Part shown: in pieces, positions 10,101-17,147 of the stretch
How the letters are laid out: every line of letters starts with the position of its first letter
How positions within the stretch are numbered: position 1 is the first letter of the stretch
Assembly: GCA_024809215.1 (NCBI GenBank)
Contig: JANUBW010000001.1
Location: 248,001 to 312,000 of the forward strand
Length of the DNA stretch: 64,000 nt
Reading direction: 5' to 3'
Origin: Niastella sp. OAS944
GTDB lineage: Bacteria > Bacteroidota > Bacteroidia > Chitinophagales > Chitinophagaceae
The notes under the pieces: generated by a model
Database searches by the model: none
Told to the model about the DNA's origin: nothing
The model's input: the letters and a program-made list of their open reading frames with translations, nothing else
Program-made: the position numbers and the translations under genes

Positions 10101-10336
10101 ATGTAACGTTGAGCTATATACTGCCCGAAAAAGTTACACATCTGATAAAATACATGAAATCATTAAGCCTTTTTGTAACAGGGAACGATTTGATCATGAT
10201 CACCAACTACCGTGGCGCCGATCCGGCAGTGATCGCCAACAACCCCGGTTCAGTAGGAATTGGTTCTTATGGTTTTGATTACGGCAGCCCGGCAACGCCG
10301 TTAAGCCTGAGCTTTGGATTACGCGCTCGTTTTTAA
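7187..10336 (+). CDS. SusC/RagA-family TonB-linked outer-membrane transporter
   Basis: The 1049-residue length is typical of SusC. It has a signal peptide (about 1-22, ending L-T-A-Q), a CarboxypepD_reg-like domain (about 27-105: SGTVKDADDNSPMPNVSV), then the plug (about 115-235) with L-Q-G-R-V-A-G-L, R-G-F-N-T-L, P-L-F-I-V-D-G-V and A-T-A-L-Y-G-S-Q-A-S-S-G-A-I-V-I-T-T-K. The rest is a beta-barrel ending in L-R-A-R-F, with the terminal Phe expected for Bam recognition. It imports an oligosaccharide, peptide or other ligand with energy from TonB. The partner SusD follows after 35 bp. No glycoside hydrolase lies nearby, so the substrate cannot be read from context. Confidence 0.97.
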   Translation: MRTPLKLLLAVVCLFQSLCLTAQEKTISGTVKDADDNSPMPNVSVTIKGTNRGTTTDMRGSFSLKAQKGEILVISSVGYEVNQIKVGDADIVSVKIKSAQKQMSEVVVTAMDQKRNPRELGYSVQTVKGSDIQQTQRENFLNSLQGRVAGLTVTPTGGAAGASSSIVLRGFNTLSGNNQPLFIVDGVLLDNQTLNQNSYGGSGVGLSSDLPNRNNDYTNRIADINPNDIESVTILKGPEATALYGSQASSGAIVITTKKANTAGKLIVNYDNNFRIQKVTRFIDLENRYGPGADGVPPAPPTTGQFTSFGPALPADTKFYDNTHHFFNTGFTQTHNLGLEFGVKNSGFRFSGTYLDNDGTVPFNTYKKYNLKLSNNTKIGKWLTISPSIAYINSDNLKPIKGASGYLIDLYAWPVWDDIRNYEDKQGNKLLMFSNNYNADYDNPLWSAKNNKSGDKNSRWVGTLGVDINPFSWLSLAGRFGYDTYKQDGYMFTHPQSFLLTNQTGGTLDNYYRTYIGYNHTLTATAKKKFGDFSTRVMVGNMWEDFETRQFGINGSRLKDSTSTDSSNTLESTRLRLLRNKYGLPNLNILRMMAYFGEASIGWKDLVYLTYSHRFENASPLPNKNNKYNYPGASLSMILSDIFPKIKGKILDYAKLRASLASTARLNDPYSNQAYFVNNFSSTILPESYTYSYTNPNPDLQPERQKTYEIGTELRFLNNAITLEAAYYNTLCTDQIVQQYRASYATGAILNTGNVGSLRNQGIELSLNVNAIRKSDFNWNISFNFNHMWSKVLTLPDAIGPENDFYQSDNLFSARGGLVRGHQTGTITGSTYVRNKAGQIVISPTTGLPQIDANFKIIGDRTPDFTLGTINSFRYKNWSLNILWDLKVGGDIYNLTEQVLTGLGKSIRTSDRKTPRVVQGVLDDGLQNTDNPTPNSIVVVPYYLTPSTGSNYYTMPNEEYIQHDVNWLKLRDVTLSYILPEKVTHLIKYMKSLSLFVTGNDLIMITNYRGADPAVIANNPGSVGIGSYGFDYGSPATPLSLSFGLRARF

Positions 10337-10371
10337 TCTGTTATTTTCCAATGTAAAATTTGACATCATTT

Positions 10372-12036
10372 ATGCGAAATAAATTCTTAACTACTATATT
10401 CACCCTCGCCACCGGCGCTTTATGTATGCAGGGTTGCAGTAAAAAAATTGATGAGGCCTACCTTAACCCCAATGCACCGGTCAGAGTGCCAATTGAAACA
10501 ATACTTCCCGGCGTTATCGGCGGATTGACCAGTTTTCAATCAGCCAATGGTACCTTGTATGGCGTTCAACAGGATGCCACTTATATAGGGCGTTATGTGC
10601 AATATTTTACCACCCAAACCGACAATGAGAATTATGCTCGCATGGGCGGTGTAACCGGCGCCAGCGATATTACCGGTGGCATTTGGGCAGCCGTATATTA
10701 CGGACATGGAAAAAATGTAAACAAGATCATTGAGTGGGGTACTGAAGAAGAAAAATGGGATTATGTTGGGGCGGGCTGGGCCATCAGGGCCTGGGGCTGG
10801 CTTGAATTGACAAATCAATACAATGAAGGCGTTTTAAAAGAGGCATGGAATGCTAGTTTATCCCAGTTCCCGTACGATACACAACCCGAATTTTACGATA
10901 GCTGTCGGGCTACCTGCTTCAGAGCGCTTAGCTTTTTTAACAGAAAAGACGGCAGTGTAAACACAGAAAACTTTGCCAAGGGTGATGCCTTTTTTAATGG
11001 CGGCGATGTAAACAAATGGAAAAAATTTGTGTACGGTATTCTGGCAAAGACTTACATTAACCTGAGCGCCAAGAACCTGTTCGCTGCAAATAATTATGCC
11101 TTTGCCGATTCGGCCATCAAATATGCCGACCTGGCCATGACTTCCAATGATGACAATGCATATGTAAAATATGCCGGTGGCCTGCAGTCTCATACCAATA
11201 ATTATTTTGGTCCTTTAAGAGGCAACATGGGCGCATACAGGCAATGCGCTTATATAGCCGATCTTATGTCGGGCCGCAACAGCTCAGCATTCAAAGGTGT
11301 AAGCGACCCCAGGGCCTGGTATATGTTGCGTGAAAACAACTCAGGTAATTTCCAGGGGTTCATTCCATGGAGAGGCGGTAATACCCCGGGTATCACCACT
11401 GCTGTGTATCCTCATAATTTCTGGGGAAATTTTGCTACTCCCAATTCAACTGTAGCGCCAACCGTTGATAGCAGCCGGTACATTTGGCAGAACACCAGCC
11501 CCTGGCCTATGATGACGGCATCGGAAATGCAGTTTGTAAAAGCCGAAGCCTTGTACAGAAAAGGCAAAAAAGCCGAAGCGCTTGCAGCTTATACCAATGC
11601 CATCGGCCTTAATTTCGATATGCTTACCACCGTTTATCCGCAACACATACCTGCAGCCAATGTAATTACCCCGGCAGTTAAAGCCGCCTATTTAGCCGAT
11701 CCGGCTGTTGTACCGGCATTGCCAGATAATCTTACATTAACCCATATTATGCTGCAAAAGTATATTGCCTTATACGCATGGGGTATTCACCAAACCTGGG
11801 TTGATATGCGCAAGTTCCATTACACAGATATCGATGAAGCTACCGGCAAACAGGTATATGCTGATTTTACACCGCCATCGGGCCAATATGCGGTGGCGAC
11901 TAACAATGGCAAATTGGTATACCGTTGCAAACCCAGGTATAATTCAGAATACCTGTATAATGTTCCTGAATTAACAAGGATCGGAGCATTTGAAACAGAT
12001 TATATCACTAAAGAATGCTGGTTCTCGCAAAAGTAA
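10372..12036 (+). CDS. SusD/RagB-family nutrient-binding lipoprotein
   Basis: The frame opens with TTG at 10360, but the ATG at 10372 (MRNKFLTTIF) gives a proper lipoprotein signal with lipobox M-Q-G-C (Cys at about residue 22) and is preferred. The 554-residue product is helical and TPR-like, with Y-L-N-P-N-A-P after the lipid anchor and a late A-S-E-M-Q-F-V-K-A-E-A-L-Y-R-K-G-K-K-A-E-A segment, a hallmark of SusD-like proteins (SusD-like_2 type is my guess). It caps the SusC barrel on the cell surface and binds its ligand. It is transcribed with susC. Confidence 0.95.
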   Translation: MRNKFLTTIFTLATGALCMQGCSKKIDEAYLNPNAPVRVPIETILPGVIGGLTSFQSANGTLYGVQQDATYIGRYVQYFTTQTDNENYARMGGVTGASDITGGIWAAVYYGHGKNVNKIIEWGTEEEKWDYVGAGWAIRAWGWLELTNQYNEGVLKEAWNASLSQFPYDTQPEFYDSCRATCFRALSFFNRKDGSVNTENFAKGDAFFNGGDVNKWKKFVYGILAKTYINLSAKNLFAANNYAFADSAIKYADLAMTSNDDNAYVKYAGGLQSHTNNYFGPLRGNMGAYRQCAYIADLMSGRNSSAFKGVSDPRAWYMLRENNSGNFQGFIPWRGGNTPGITTAVYPHNFWGNFATPNSTVAPTVDSSRYIWQNTSPWPMMTASEMQFVKAEALYRKGKKAEALAAYTNAIGLNFDMLTTVYPQHIPAANVITPAVKAAYLADPAVVPALPDNLTLTHIMLQKYIALYAWGIHQTWVDMRKFHYTDIDEATGKQVYADFTPPSGQYAVATNNGKLVYRCKPRYNSEYLYNVPELTRIGAFETDYITKECWFSQK

Positions 12037-12100
12037 CTTTAACCTGTAAGCGCCCATGCCCGATGTAGCCGGAGCTTACAGCAACTATAAAAATATTCAA

Positions 12101-12922
12101 ATGAGAAAGAACAGTCTGCTTTTTTTTGCAATAGGTATAGCTATCACCTGGTTTGCAATATCGTGTAAACGGGAGCTTGAGCCCAGCGCTTCATATGAAA
12201 CGCCAACCGGCACAGCATACCTGCGTATTGTTCATGCAGCGCCCTATTTCAGGAATATCTTCAATGTGAGCGATTCGTTTAATGTACTGGTAGGCGGTAC
12301 CAAGGTTACTGCATCCATAACCGGCAGTAACCCGTACATGACGTATAATAGCATTTTTCCTAACGTATCAACATTAAACGGATATATTTCGGTACCGGCG
12401 GGAGAACAGGAAATTAAATTATCAGCAGGAGTACTGAACACTGATTCGCTTACTATTAAGCGATTTACAAAAGTGTTGGCGCCCGATACCTATTATACTT
12501 TTATGATCACCGATTCTATTAATAGCAATAGAGATATAGCCCAGATGTTTGTGCGGGATTCGCTTACAACCCCTACCACGGGGTACTATGGCCTGCGTTT
12601 TATTCACGCAGTAATGCAGGACGCAGCTATTCCAGCAAACAGGCTGGTAGATACCATTGACCTATTCTCTTCCCGTTATAACAGGAATATTTACACTAAG
12701 ATCACGCCCGGTACTATAACTACTTTTTCACAATTTTCTTACGATGCGGCATTAGAAGATACTGTTTATGTACGACGGGTAAGGAGCAATGTTAATCTGG
12801 CTACATTAAATTGGAAACCCGCTAACCAGCGAACCTATACCCTTTACTTTAAAGGTGATGGTACTATTAGCACAACAACCAATCCCAGGGCCAGAAGCCT
12901 TGCAACTATTGTACATAAGTAA
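12101..12922 (+). CDS. DUF4397-type surface lipoprotein of the Sus locus
   Basis: The frame is open back to 12056, but the ATG at 12101 (MRKNSLLFF) starts a lipoprotein signal with Cys in A-I-S-C near residue 22. The 273-residue product contains G-T-A-Y-L-R-I-V-H-A-A-P followed by an N-V-L-V-G-G segment, the pattern of DUF4397, a beta-sandwich domain often found in surface proteins. It follows susD by 64 bp in the same orientation and is probably a surface accessory ligand-binding protein of this locus. That role is inferred from position. Confidence 0.8.
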   Translation: MRKNSLLFFAIGIAITWFAISCKRELEPSASYETPTGTAYLRIVHAAPYFRNIFNVSDSFNVLVGGTKVTASITGSNPYMTYNSIFPNVSTLNGYISVPAGEQEIKLSAGVLNTDSLTIKRFTKVLAPDTYYTFMITDSINSNRDIAQMFVRDSLTTPTTGYYGLRFIHAVMQDAAIPANRLVDTIDLFSSRYNRNIYTKITPGTITTFSQFSYDAALEDTVYVRRVRSNVNLATLNWKPANQRTYTLYFKGDGTISTTTNPRARSLATIVHK

Positions 12923-12940
12923 TTAAACCGGTTTGCATAA

Positions 12941-12983
12941 AAAAGGTGAGTTTCCCTGACTGGAAAACTCACCTTTTCTTTTT
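12941..12983. terminator. Bidirectional terminator between convergent genes
   Basis: AAAAGGTGAGTTTCC (12941-12955) pairs with GGAAAACTCACCTTTT (12962-12977) with one bulge. A-rich and T-rich flanks on the two sides suit both the DUF4397 gene (+) and the SpmA/B-like gene (-). Confidence 0.85.
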
Positions 12984-12996
12984 GCCCGGCATGCTT

Positions 12997-14400
12997 TTAC
13001 GCAGTGCCTCCAAAGAATAGATAAGCAAGTATTATAGCTGTAATGATTCCCGCTAAATCGGCCAGCAACATAGTGCCTATGGCATAGCGGGTATTTTTTA
13101 TTCCTACCGACCCAAAGTAAACAGCAACAACATAGAAAGTAGTATCGGCAGCACCCTGAAATATACCCGAGAGCTTACTGGCGAACGAATCGGGGCCGTT
13201 TGCCATCATGGTGCTCACCATCATACCCCGGGCTGCGCCCCCGCTTAACGGACGAATTAACGCGGTAGGCAACCCCTCCACAAAACGGGTGTCGGTACCC
13301 AGCATGGCAAAAAAACTTCTGATGCCATCCATGATCACATCGAACGTTCCACTAATGCGCAACATGCTAACCGCTACCATTATACCTACCAGGTAGGGAA
13401 CTATGCGGATGGCGGTATCAAAACCATTTTTTGCCCCTTCTATAAACGCATCAAACAGATCTATCTTTTTATAAATGCCTCCCAGCACTATCAACAGGAA
13501 CACCAGCAATATTAACCCATTGCTCAGCACGCCCGAAAACGATTGAACACCTGCTGTGCTCAGCGTAGTAATATACCAAACCAGCAAACCAACCACTGCT
13601 GAAATGCCGGCGATCCACATCAGAATAACCGGTTGCAGCAGGTTGATCTTTTGCCGCAACGATACAATGAACAAGGCTACCATAGTGCCCACAAAGGTCA
13701 CTATCATACAGGGGAGAAACACATCGGTAGGGTCGCTGGCATGTTGCGTAGCCCTGATGGCAATAACGCTCACCGGAATAATATTAAAACCAGCCGCATG
13801 CAAACACAGGAACATGATCTGTGCATTGCTGGCTACTTCTTTATTGGGATTGAGCTCCTGCAGGCTTTGCATGGCCTTTAGTCCAAAAGGCGTAGCCGCA
13901 TTATCGAGCCCCAGCAAATTGGCCGAAAAGTTCATGATCATATGCCCCAGGGATGGGTGGCCCTTGGGCACATCGGGAAAAAGCCTTGTAAAGAAGGGAG
14001 CAATGATGCGCGACAGCAGATTGATGCCCCCCGCCCTTTCGGCAATGCTCATAAAGCCGATAAATAAGGCCAGCACCCCAATAAGTTTAAGGCATAGCTC
14101 CACTGCATCCCAGCAGGTATCTATAATGCCATTGGCCGCCTGCACTTTTACGGCCTTTACCATGCCATCCTCTTTCCGGAAGATCAGTTCACCCTGTTTT
14201 ACCCGGCCAACGGTATCAAGGGCCGCCGCCAGCGAAGGCTCAGCCGCAGAAACGGGCATTTCTTTCACCTGCACCGAATCGCCCCGTTTACCCACCACCA
14301 TTGAGCTGAAGATCTGTTTTTGACCACCTGCGAGGAATTGAATACCAGCAACTAAAATAGAAACTATAATAAAGGCACTCCAGATACGACTTAATGCCAT
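12997..14400 (-). CDS. SpmA/SpmB-like nucleoside-recognition (Gate) domain membrane protein
   Basis: The frame reaches 14454, but the ATG at 14400 (MALSRIWSAF) is preferred because it begins just before the first membrane helix. The 467-residue product has an SpmA-like half (I-G-F-M-S-I-A-E-R-A-G-G, and N-L-L-G-L-D-N-A-A-T-P-F-G-L-K-A-M near 155-172) and an SpmB-like half (P-Y-L-V-G-I-M-V-A-V-S-M-L-R-I-S-G, R-P-L-S-G-G-A-A-R-G-M-M), each with several membrane helices, and an extra extracytoplasmic segment at about 30-95. Bacillus has two separate genes; the fused form is usual in Bacteroidota, which do not sporulate. It is probably a transporter of unknown substrate. Confidence 0.85.
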   Translation of the reverse strand: MALSRIWSAFIIVSILVAGIQFLAGGQKQIFSSMVVGKRGDSVQVKEMPVSAAEPSLAAALDTVGRVKQGELIFRKEDGMVKAVKVQAANGIIDTCWDAVELCLKLIGVLALFIGFMSIAERAGGINLLSRIIAPFFTRLFPDVPKGHPSLGHMIMNFSANLLGLDNAATPFGLKAMQSLQELNPNKEVASNAQIMFLCLHAAGFNIIPVSVIAIRATQHASDPTDVFLPCMIVTFVGTMVALFIVSLRQKINLLQPVILMWIAGISAVVGLLVWYITTLSTAGVQSFSGVLSNGLILLVFLLIVLGGIYKKIDLFDAFIEGAKNGFDTAIRIVPYLVGIMVAVSMLRISGTFDVIMDGIRSFFAMLGTDTRFVEGLPTALIRPLSGGAARGMMVSTMMANGPDSFASKLSGIFQGAADTTFYVVAVYFGSVGIKNTRYAIGTMLLADLAGIITAIILAYLFFGGTA

Positions 14401-14466
14401 AAGGGAAATAAGATTAAGCGCTGAAGATAAAGGAATCCCGCCATATATTATCACCCGGTAATACCC

Positions 14467-14474
14467 TATCTTTG
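14467..14474 (+). promoter_or_regulatory. Candidate promoter -7 box TATCTTTG of ychF
   Basis: It matches TAnnTTTG exactly. Transcription would start near 14480 and give a leader of about 100 nt made largely of AACTAAGAACT-type words. Confidence 0.65.
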
Positions 14475-14489
14475 CGGCCCGAAAACCAG

Positions 14490-14580
14490 TTATAAGTTCT
14501 TAGTTTTTAGTTCACAGTTTTGGCAAAAAACTAATGAACCCGAACTAAGAACTTAGAACTCAGAACTAAAAACTAAAAAA
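14490..14580 (+). repeat. Word-repeat leader of ychF (AACTAAGAACT family, self-complementary)
   Basis: The left arm carries TTCTTAGTTTTTAGTTC and the right arm carries GAACTAAGAAC, GAACTCAGAAC and AACTAAAAACT, so the leader RNA can fold on itself. The last words run into the start codon, leaving no purine-rich GGAGG-type site. Similar words occur at 33009-33035, 33248-33274 and 47190-47225. Confidence 0.75.
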
Positions 14581-15678
14581 ATGGCTTTACAAGCAGGAAT
14601 AGTAGGATTACCAAACGTTGGGAAATCAACCTTATTTAACGCAGTGAGCAACAGCGCCAAGGCGCAGGCCAGCAACTATCGTTTCTGTACCATTGATCCG
14701 AATGTTGGACTGGTTGACGTGCCCGATGCCCGTTTGAAAAAACTGGCTGAACTGGTTCGCCCCGACCGTATTGTTCCTACTCAGATTGAAATTGTGGATA
14801 TTGCCGGCCTTGTACGCGGCGCAAGCAAAGGCGAAGGTTTGGGAAATAAATTCCTGGGTAACATTCGCGAAGTAGACGCCATCATTCACGTTATCCGTTG
14901 TTTTGAAGACGAGAACATCTTACGCGATGAGGGCGCTATTAACCCCGTTGGCGATAAAGAGATCATCGATATCGAGCTGCAGTTGAAAGACCTTGAAAGT
15001 GTTGATAAAAAACTGAGCCGCATTGAAAAACAGGCCCGCCTCGATCCCAAACTGAAAGTTGAATACGAGGTACTCCTGCGTTGTAAAGAACACCTGGAGA
15101 AAGGAAAAAGCATTCGCGAGCTTTCTTTTACCAAAGAAGAACGTCCGGCCATTGCCGACCTGTTCCTGCTCACCGAAAAACCGGTGTTGTATGTAGCAAA
15201 CGTAGACGAGGCCAGCATGCATACCGGCAACAAGTTCTCAGCTGCCTTGCAGGAAGCTGTTAAGAATGAAAATGCACAGGTGATCATCATGAACAACAGC
15301 ATTGAAGCGCAGATCAGCGAAATGGAAGATCCTGGCGACAAGCAAATGTTCATGGAAGAATACAAAATGACCGAACCTGCCCTTGACCGCCTCATTCACT
15401 CAGCATATAAATTACTGAACCTGCAAACCTATTTCACTGCCGGTGTACAGGAAGTGCGCGCCTGGACGATCCACGAAGGTTGGAAAGCTCCTCAGGCCGC
15501 CAGCGTTATTCATACCGATTTTGAAAAAGGCTTTATCAAAGCGGAAGTGATTGCATACAATGATTATATCTCGTACGGGTCAGAAGCCGCCTGCCGCGAT
15601 GCCGGTAAGCTGCGCATAGAGGGTAAAGAGTATATTGTGAAGGATGGCGATGTAATGCACTTTAGGTTCAATGTATAG
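14581..15678 (+). CDS. ychF: YchF/OLA1-type P-loop ATPase
   Basis: The 365-residue, full-length product has P-loop G-L-P-N-V-G-K-S-T (about residues 8-16), the D-I-A-G-L-V G3 motif near 68-73, N-V-D-E in place of the GTPase NKxD motif (the change that makes this family prefer ATP), a central helical domain and a C-terminal TGS domain (about 282-365). YchF binds ribosomes and is linked to translation and oxidative-stress control. It stands as a single gene between its own promoter and a terminator. Confidence 0.98.
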   Translation: MALQAGIVGLPNVGKSTLFNAVSNSAKAQASNYRFCTIDPNVGLVDVPDARLKKLAELVRPDRIVPTQIEIVDIAGLVRGASKGEGLGNKFLGNIREVDAIIHVIRCFEDENILRDEGAINPVGDKEIIDIELQLKDLESVDKKLSRIEKQARLDPKLKVEYEVLLRCKEHLEKGKSIRELSFTKEERPAIADLFLLTEKPVLYVANVDEASMHTGNKFSAALQEAVKNENAQVIIMNNSIEAQISEMEDPGDKQMFMEEYKMTEPALDRLIHSAYKLLNLQTYFTAGVQEVRAWTIHEGWKAPQAASVIHTDFEKGFIKAEVIAYNDYISYGSEAACRDAGKLRIEGKEYIVKDGDVMHFRFNV

Positions 15679-15710
15679 TTAGAAACTTTTAATAATAGAG
15701 TATCTTATAA

Positions 15711-15739
15711 CGGTCCCGGTTAAGCTGGGGCCGTTTTTT
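15711..15739 (+). terminator. Terminator of ychF
   Basis: CGGTCCC (15711-15717) pairs with GGGGCCG (15727-15733) with one G-U wobble, followed by six T. Confidence 0.8.
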
Positions 15740-15749
15740 GTTGTACAAT

Positions 15750-15908
15750 ATGATGCAACAGTTTGCTAATTTTTTTAACAAAAACGCAATCTTGTATTTA
15801 TTAGCAACTAAGATTTTGGTCAAAGAAGAAATATTTGCAACCAAAGCCTTGATTAAAGAAGAAGTCCATTCGTTAGTGAAGAAATACATGGCTTACATAA
15901 CGAAATGA
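15750..15908 (+). CDS. Small helical protein (52 aa), hypothetical
   Basis: Two adjacent ATGs (15750 and 15753) open a 52-codon frame: MMQQFANFFNK..., then I-L-V-K-E-E-I-F-A-T-K-A-L-I-K-E-E-V-H-S-L-V-K-K. The second half is amphipathic with repeated K-E-E spacing. The stop overlaps the ATG of the next small frame (ATGA). Together the two frames look like the helix-plus-membrane-anchor layout of short CCDC90/DUF1640-like proteins, split into two ORFs. It could be a real two-gene unit or a frameshifted single gene. Confidence 0.4.
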   Translation: MMQQFANFFNKNAILYLLATKILVKEEIFATKALIKEEVHSLVKKYMAYITK

Positions 15909-15997
15909 AAGATAATACCCTTTCAATACAACGCTGGATGTTAGCCATATTTATAACTCTTGTAATTACGCTCCTCGGGATTTACTTTAAACGCTAG
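15905..15997 (+). CDS. 30-residue single-span membrane peptide, hypothetical
   Basis: The ATG at 15905 overlaps the previous stop (ATGA). After MKDNTLSIQR comes one membrane helix (W-M-L-A-I-F-I-T-L-V-I-T-L-L-G-I-Y-F) and a K-R end, so it would insert in the inner membrane with a positive cytoplasmic tail. It is too short for reliable prediction. The translational coupling to the preceding frame is the main support. Confidence 0.4.
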   Translation: MKDNTLSIQRWMLAIFITLVITLLGIYFKR

Positions 15998-16090
15998 TTC
16001 TATTCCTCAGTCCTTTTACTGAATTATCTCTCCTACTAATCGAACATTCTCTGCTCCATATTGTAATACAATGAAGTAACAGTTTTGTAT

Positions 16091-16098
16091 TATTTTTG
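16091..16098 (+). promoter_or_regulatory. Candidate -7 box TATTTTTG directly before the start codon
   Basis: It matches TAnnTTTG and ends five bases before the ATG at 16103, so the transcript would be leaderless or nearly so. It argues against the TTG start at 16085. Confidence 0.4.
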
Positions 16099-16102
16099 CA
16101 CC

Positions 16103-16612
16103 ATGACAGAGAATTACAAAGATCTAATACCAGCCGGTTTTGCGTCAGATTCGAGAGTTTGGGTTTATCAGAGCAGCCGCCTGTTTATGATGAGCGAGGC
16201 TTTACATATAGAAGACCTGCTGAATAATTTCATTGCCAACTGGAATTCGCATGGAGCCCCGGTAAAAGGTTTCGCCAACCTGTTCTTTGGTCAGTTTGTA
16301 GTATTGATGGCCGATGAACGTGCTACTGGTGTAAGCGGTTGCAGCACCGACAGCTCAGTTCGCCTTATAAAGCAAATAGAGGAACTCTTCAAAGTAAATA
16401 TGTTCGACCGCACTACCTTGGCCTTTTTGGTAAAGGATAAGGTGCAAATGCTTCCCCTGGCGCAACTACAATACGCCGTCAACAATAGTTTCATTACCCC
16501 CGATACTATCTATTTCAATAATCTGGTGCAAACAAAAGAAGAATTGGAAAATAAATGGCTTGTTCCGGTTAAAGACAGCTGGCTGGCTAAAAGAGTAAGT
16601 TTAAGTAATTAG
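16103..16612 (+). CDS. Conserved Bacteroidota protein (often labelled 'ABC transporter ATPase'), function unknown
   Basis: The 169-residue product starts at the ATG (the upstream TTG at 16085 lies in front of the promoter box). It contains R-V-W-V-Y-Q-S-S-R, L-N-N-F-I-A-N-W-N-S-H-G-A-P-V-K-G, V-L-M-A-D-E-R-A-T-G-V-S-G-C-S-T-D-S-S-V and F-D-R-T-T-L-A-F. I associate this pattern with a Bacteroidota-wide family that databases mislabel as ABC ATPase. No Walker motif is present, so the label should not be followed. It is likely a cytoplasmic enzyme or binding protein with a conserved Cys in S-G-C-S. Confidence 0.7.
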   Translation: MTENYKDLIPAGFASDSRVWVYQSSRLFMMSEALHIEDLLNNFIANWNSHGAPVKGFANLFFGQFVVLMADERATGVSGCSTDSSVRLIKQIEELFKVNMFDRTTLAFLVKDKVQMLPLAQLQYAVNNSFITPDTIYFNNLVQTKEELENKWLVPVKDSWLAKRVSLSN

Positions 16613-16642
16613 CCAAAGATTATCTGCTAATTAAGACAATTA

Positions 16643-16882
16643 TCAGAAAAACAAACAGACTACGATCATAAGTAACTGCGCCATTGCTGTAAAGTAAATG
16701 GCGCTTTTTAATGCCGATTTGGTATCCATTATTTCCCTTCTTAAAAAAGAAATTTCATCTTTTATAGAAGGCTCATTTTTCACATCCACTTTTTCTTCCT
16801 GAATACGCACACACAATTCATATTCGTTACCATCTTTTTGATCGCGGATTAATGCGTATAACCTGAGCTGTGTAGTTTCCAT
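16643..16882 (-). CDS. Small coiled-coil protein with C-terminal membrane anchor
   Basis: The 79-residue product has a polar first half, a helix around D-E-I-S-F-L-R-R-E-I-M-D-T-K-S-A-L-K-S-A, then one membrane helix (Y-F-T-A-M-A-Q-L-L-M-I-V-V-C-L-F-F) at the very end. This is a tail-anchored layout like short DUF1640/CCDC90-type proteins, and it resembles the two-frame unit at 15750-15997. It is convergent with the gene ending at 16612. Function is unknown. Confidence 0.55.
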   Translation of the reverse strand: METTQLRLYALIRDQKDGNEYELCVRIQEEKVDVKNEPSIKDEISFLRREIMDTKSALKSAIYFTAMAQLLMIVVCLFF

Positions 16883-17097
16883 AAATACGTGTTTAGTAAT
16901 AGCTGATTAATGCAAGGCTTTTCCTTGTGAAGTATATACTAAACCGTGGTAATACAACCACACTACAAGTTTAACTCTTTTTATTTATACATATAAATTT
17001 TAGCAAAACGGCTACACGTATCTGCTAAGCTATTTCGTAATTGTATTAATATCGACAATAATGCTGCGAATTGTAGTTCATTTCAAATATCGCGACG

Positions 17098-17147
17098 CCT
17101 GTATTTCATTATCACATTAGCAAATTATCACATTATCACATTATTCT
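17098..17147 (-). repeat. Dispersed TAATGTGATAAT word repeat, copy 2
   Basis: Read on the minus strand it starts directly after the histidine-kinase stop codon and ends in AATGAAATACA. The copy after the AsmA-like gene (51051-51087) has the same words in the same position relative to its stop codon. Confidence 0.75.

Noticed and set aside
13556-14323. 255-codon frame on the plus strand
   Set aside because: It is fully antisense to the SpmA/SpmB-like gene, whose protein motifs are intact. The plus-strand product is a Ser/Thr-rich mirror without any domain.
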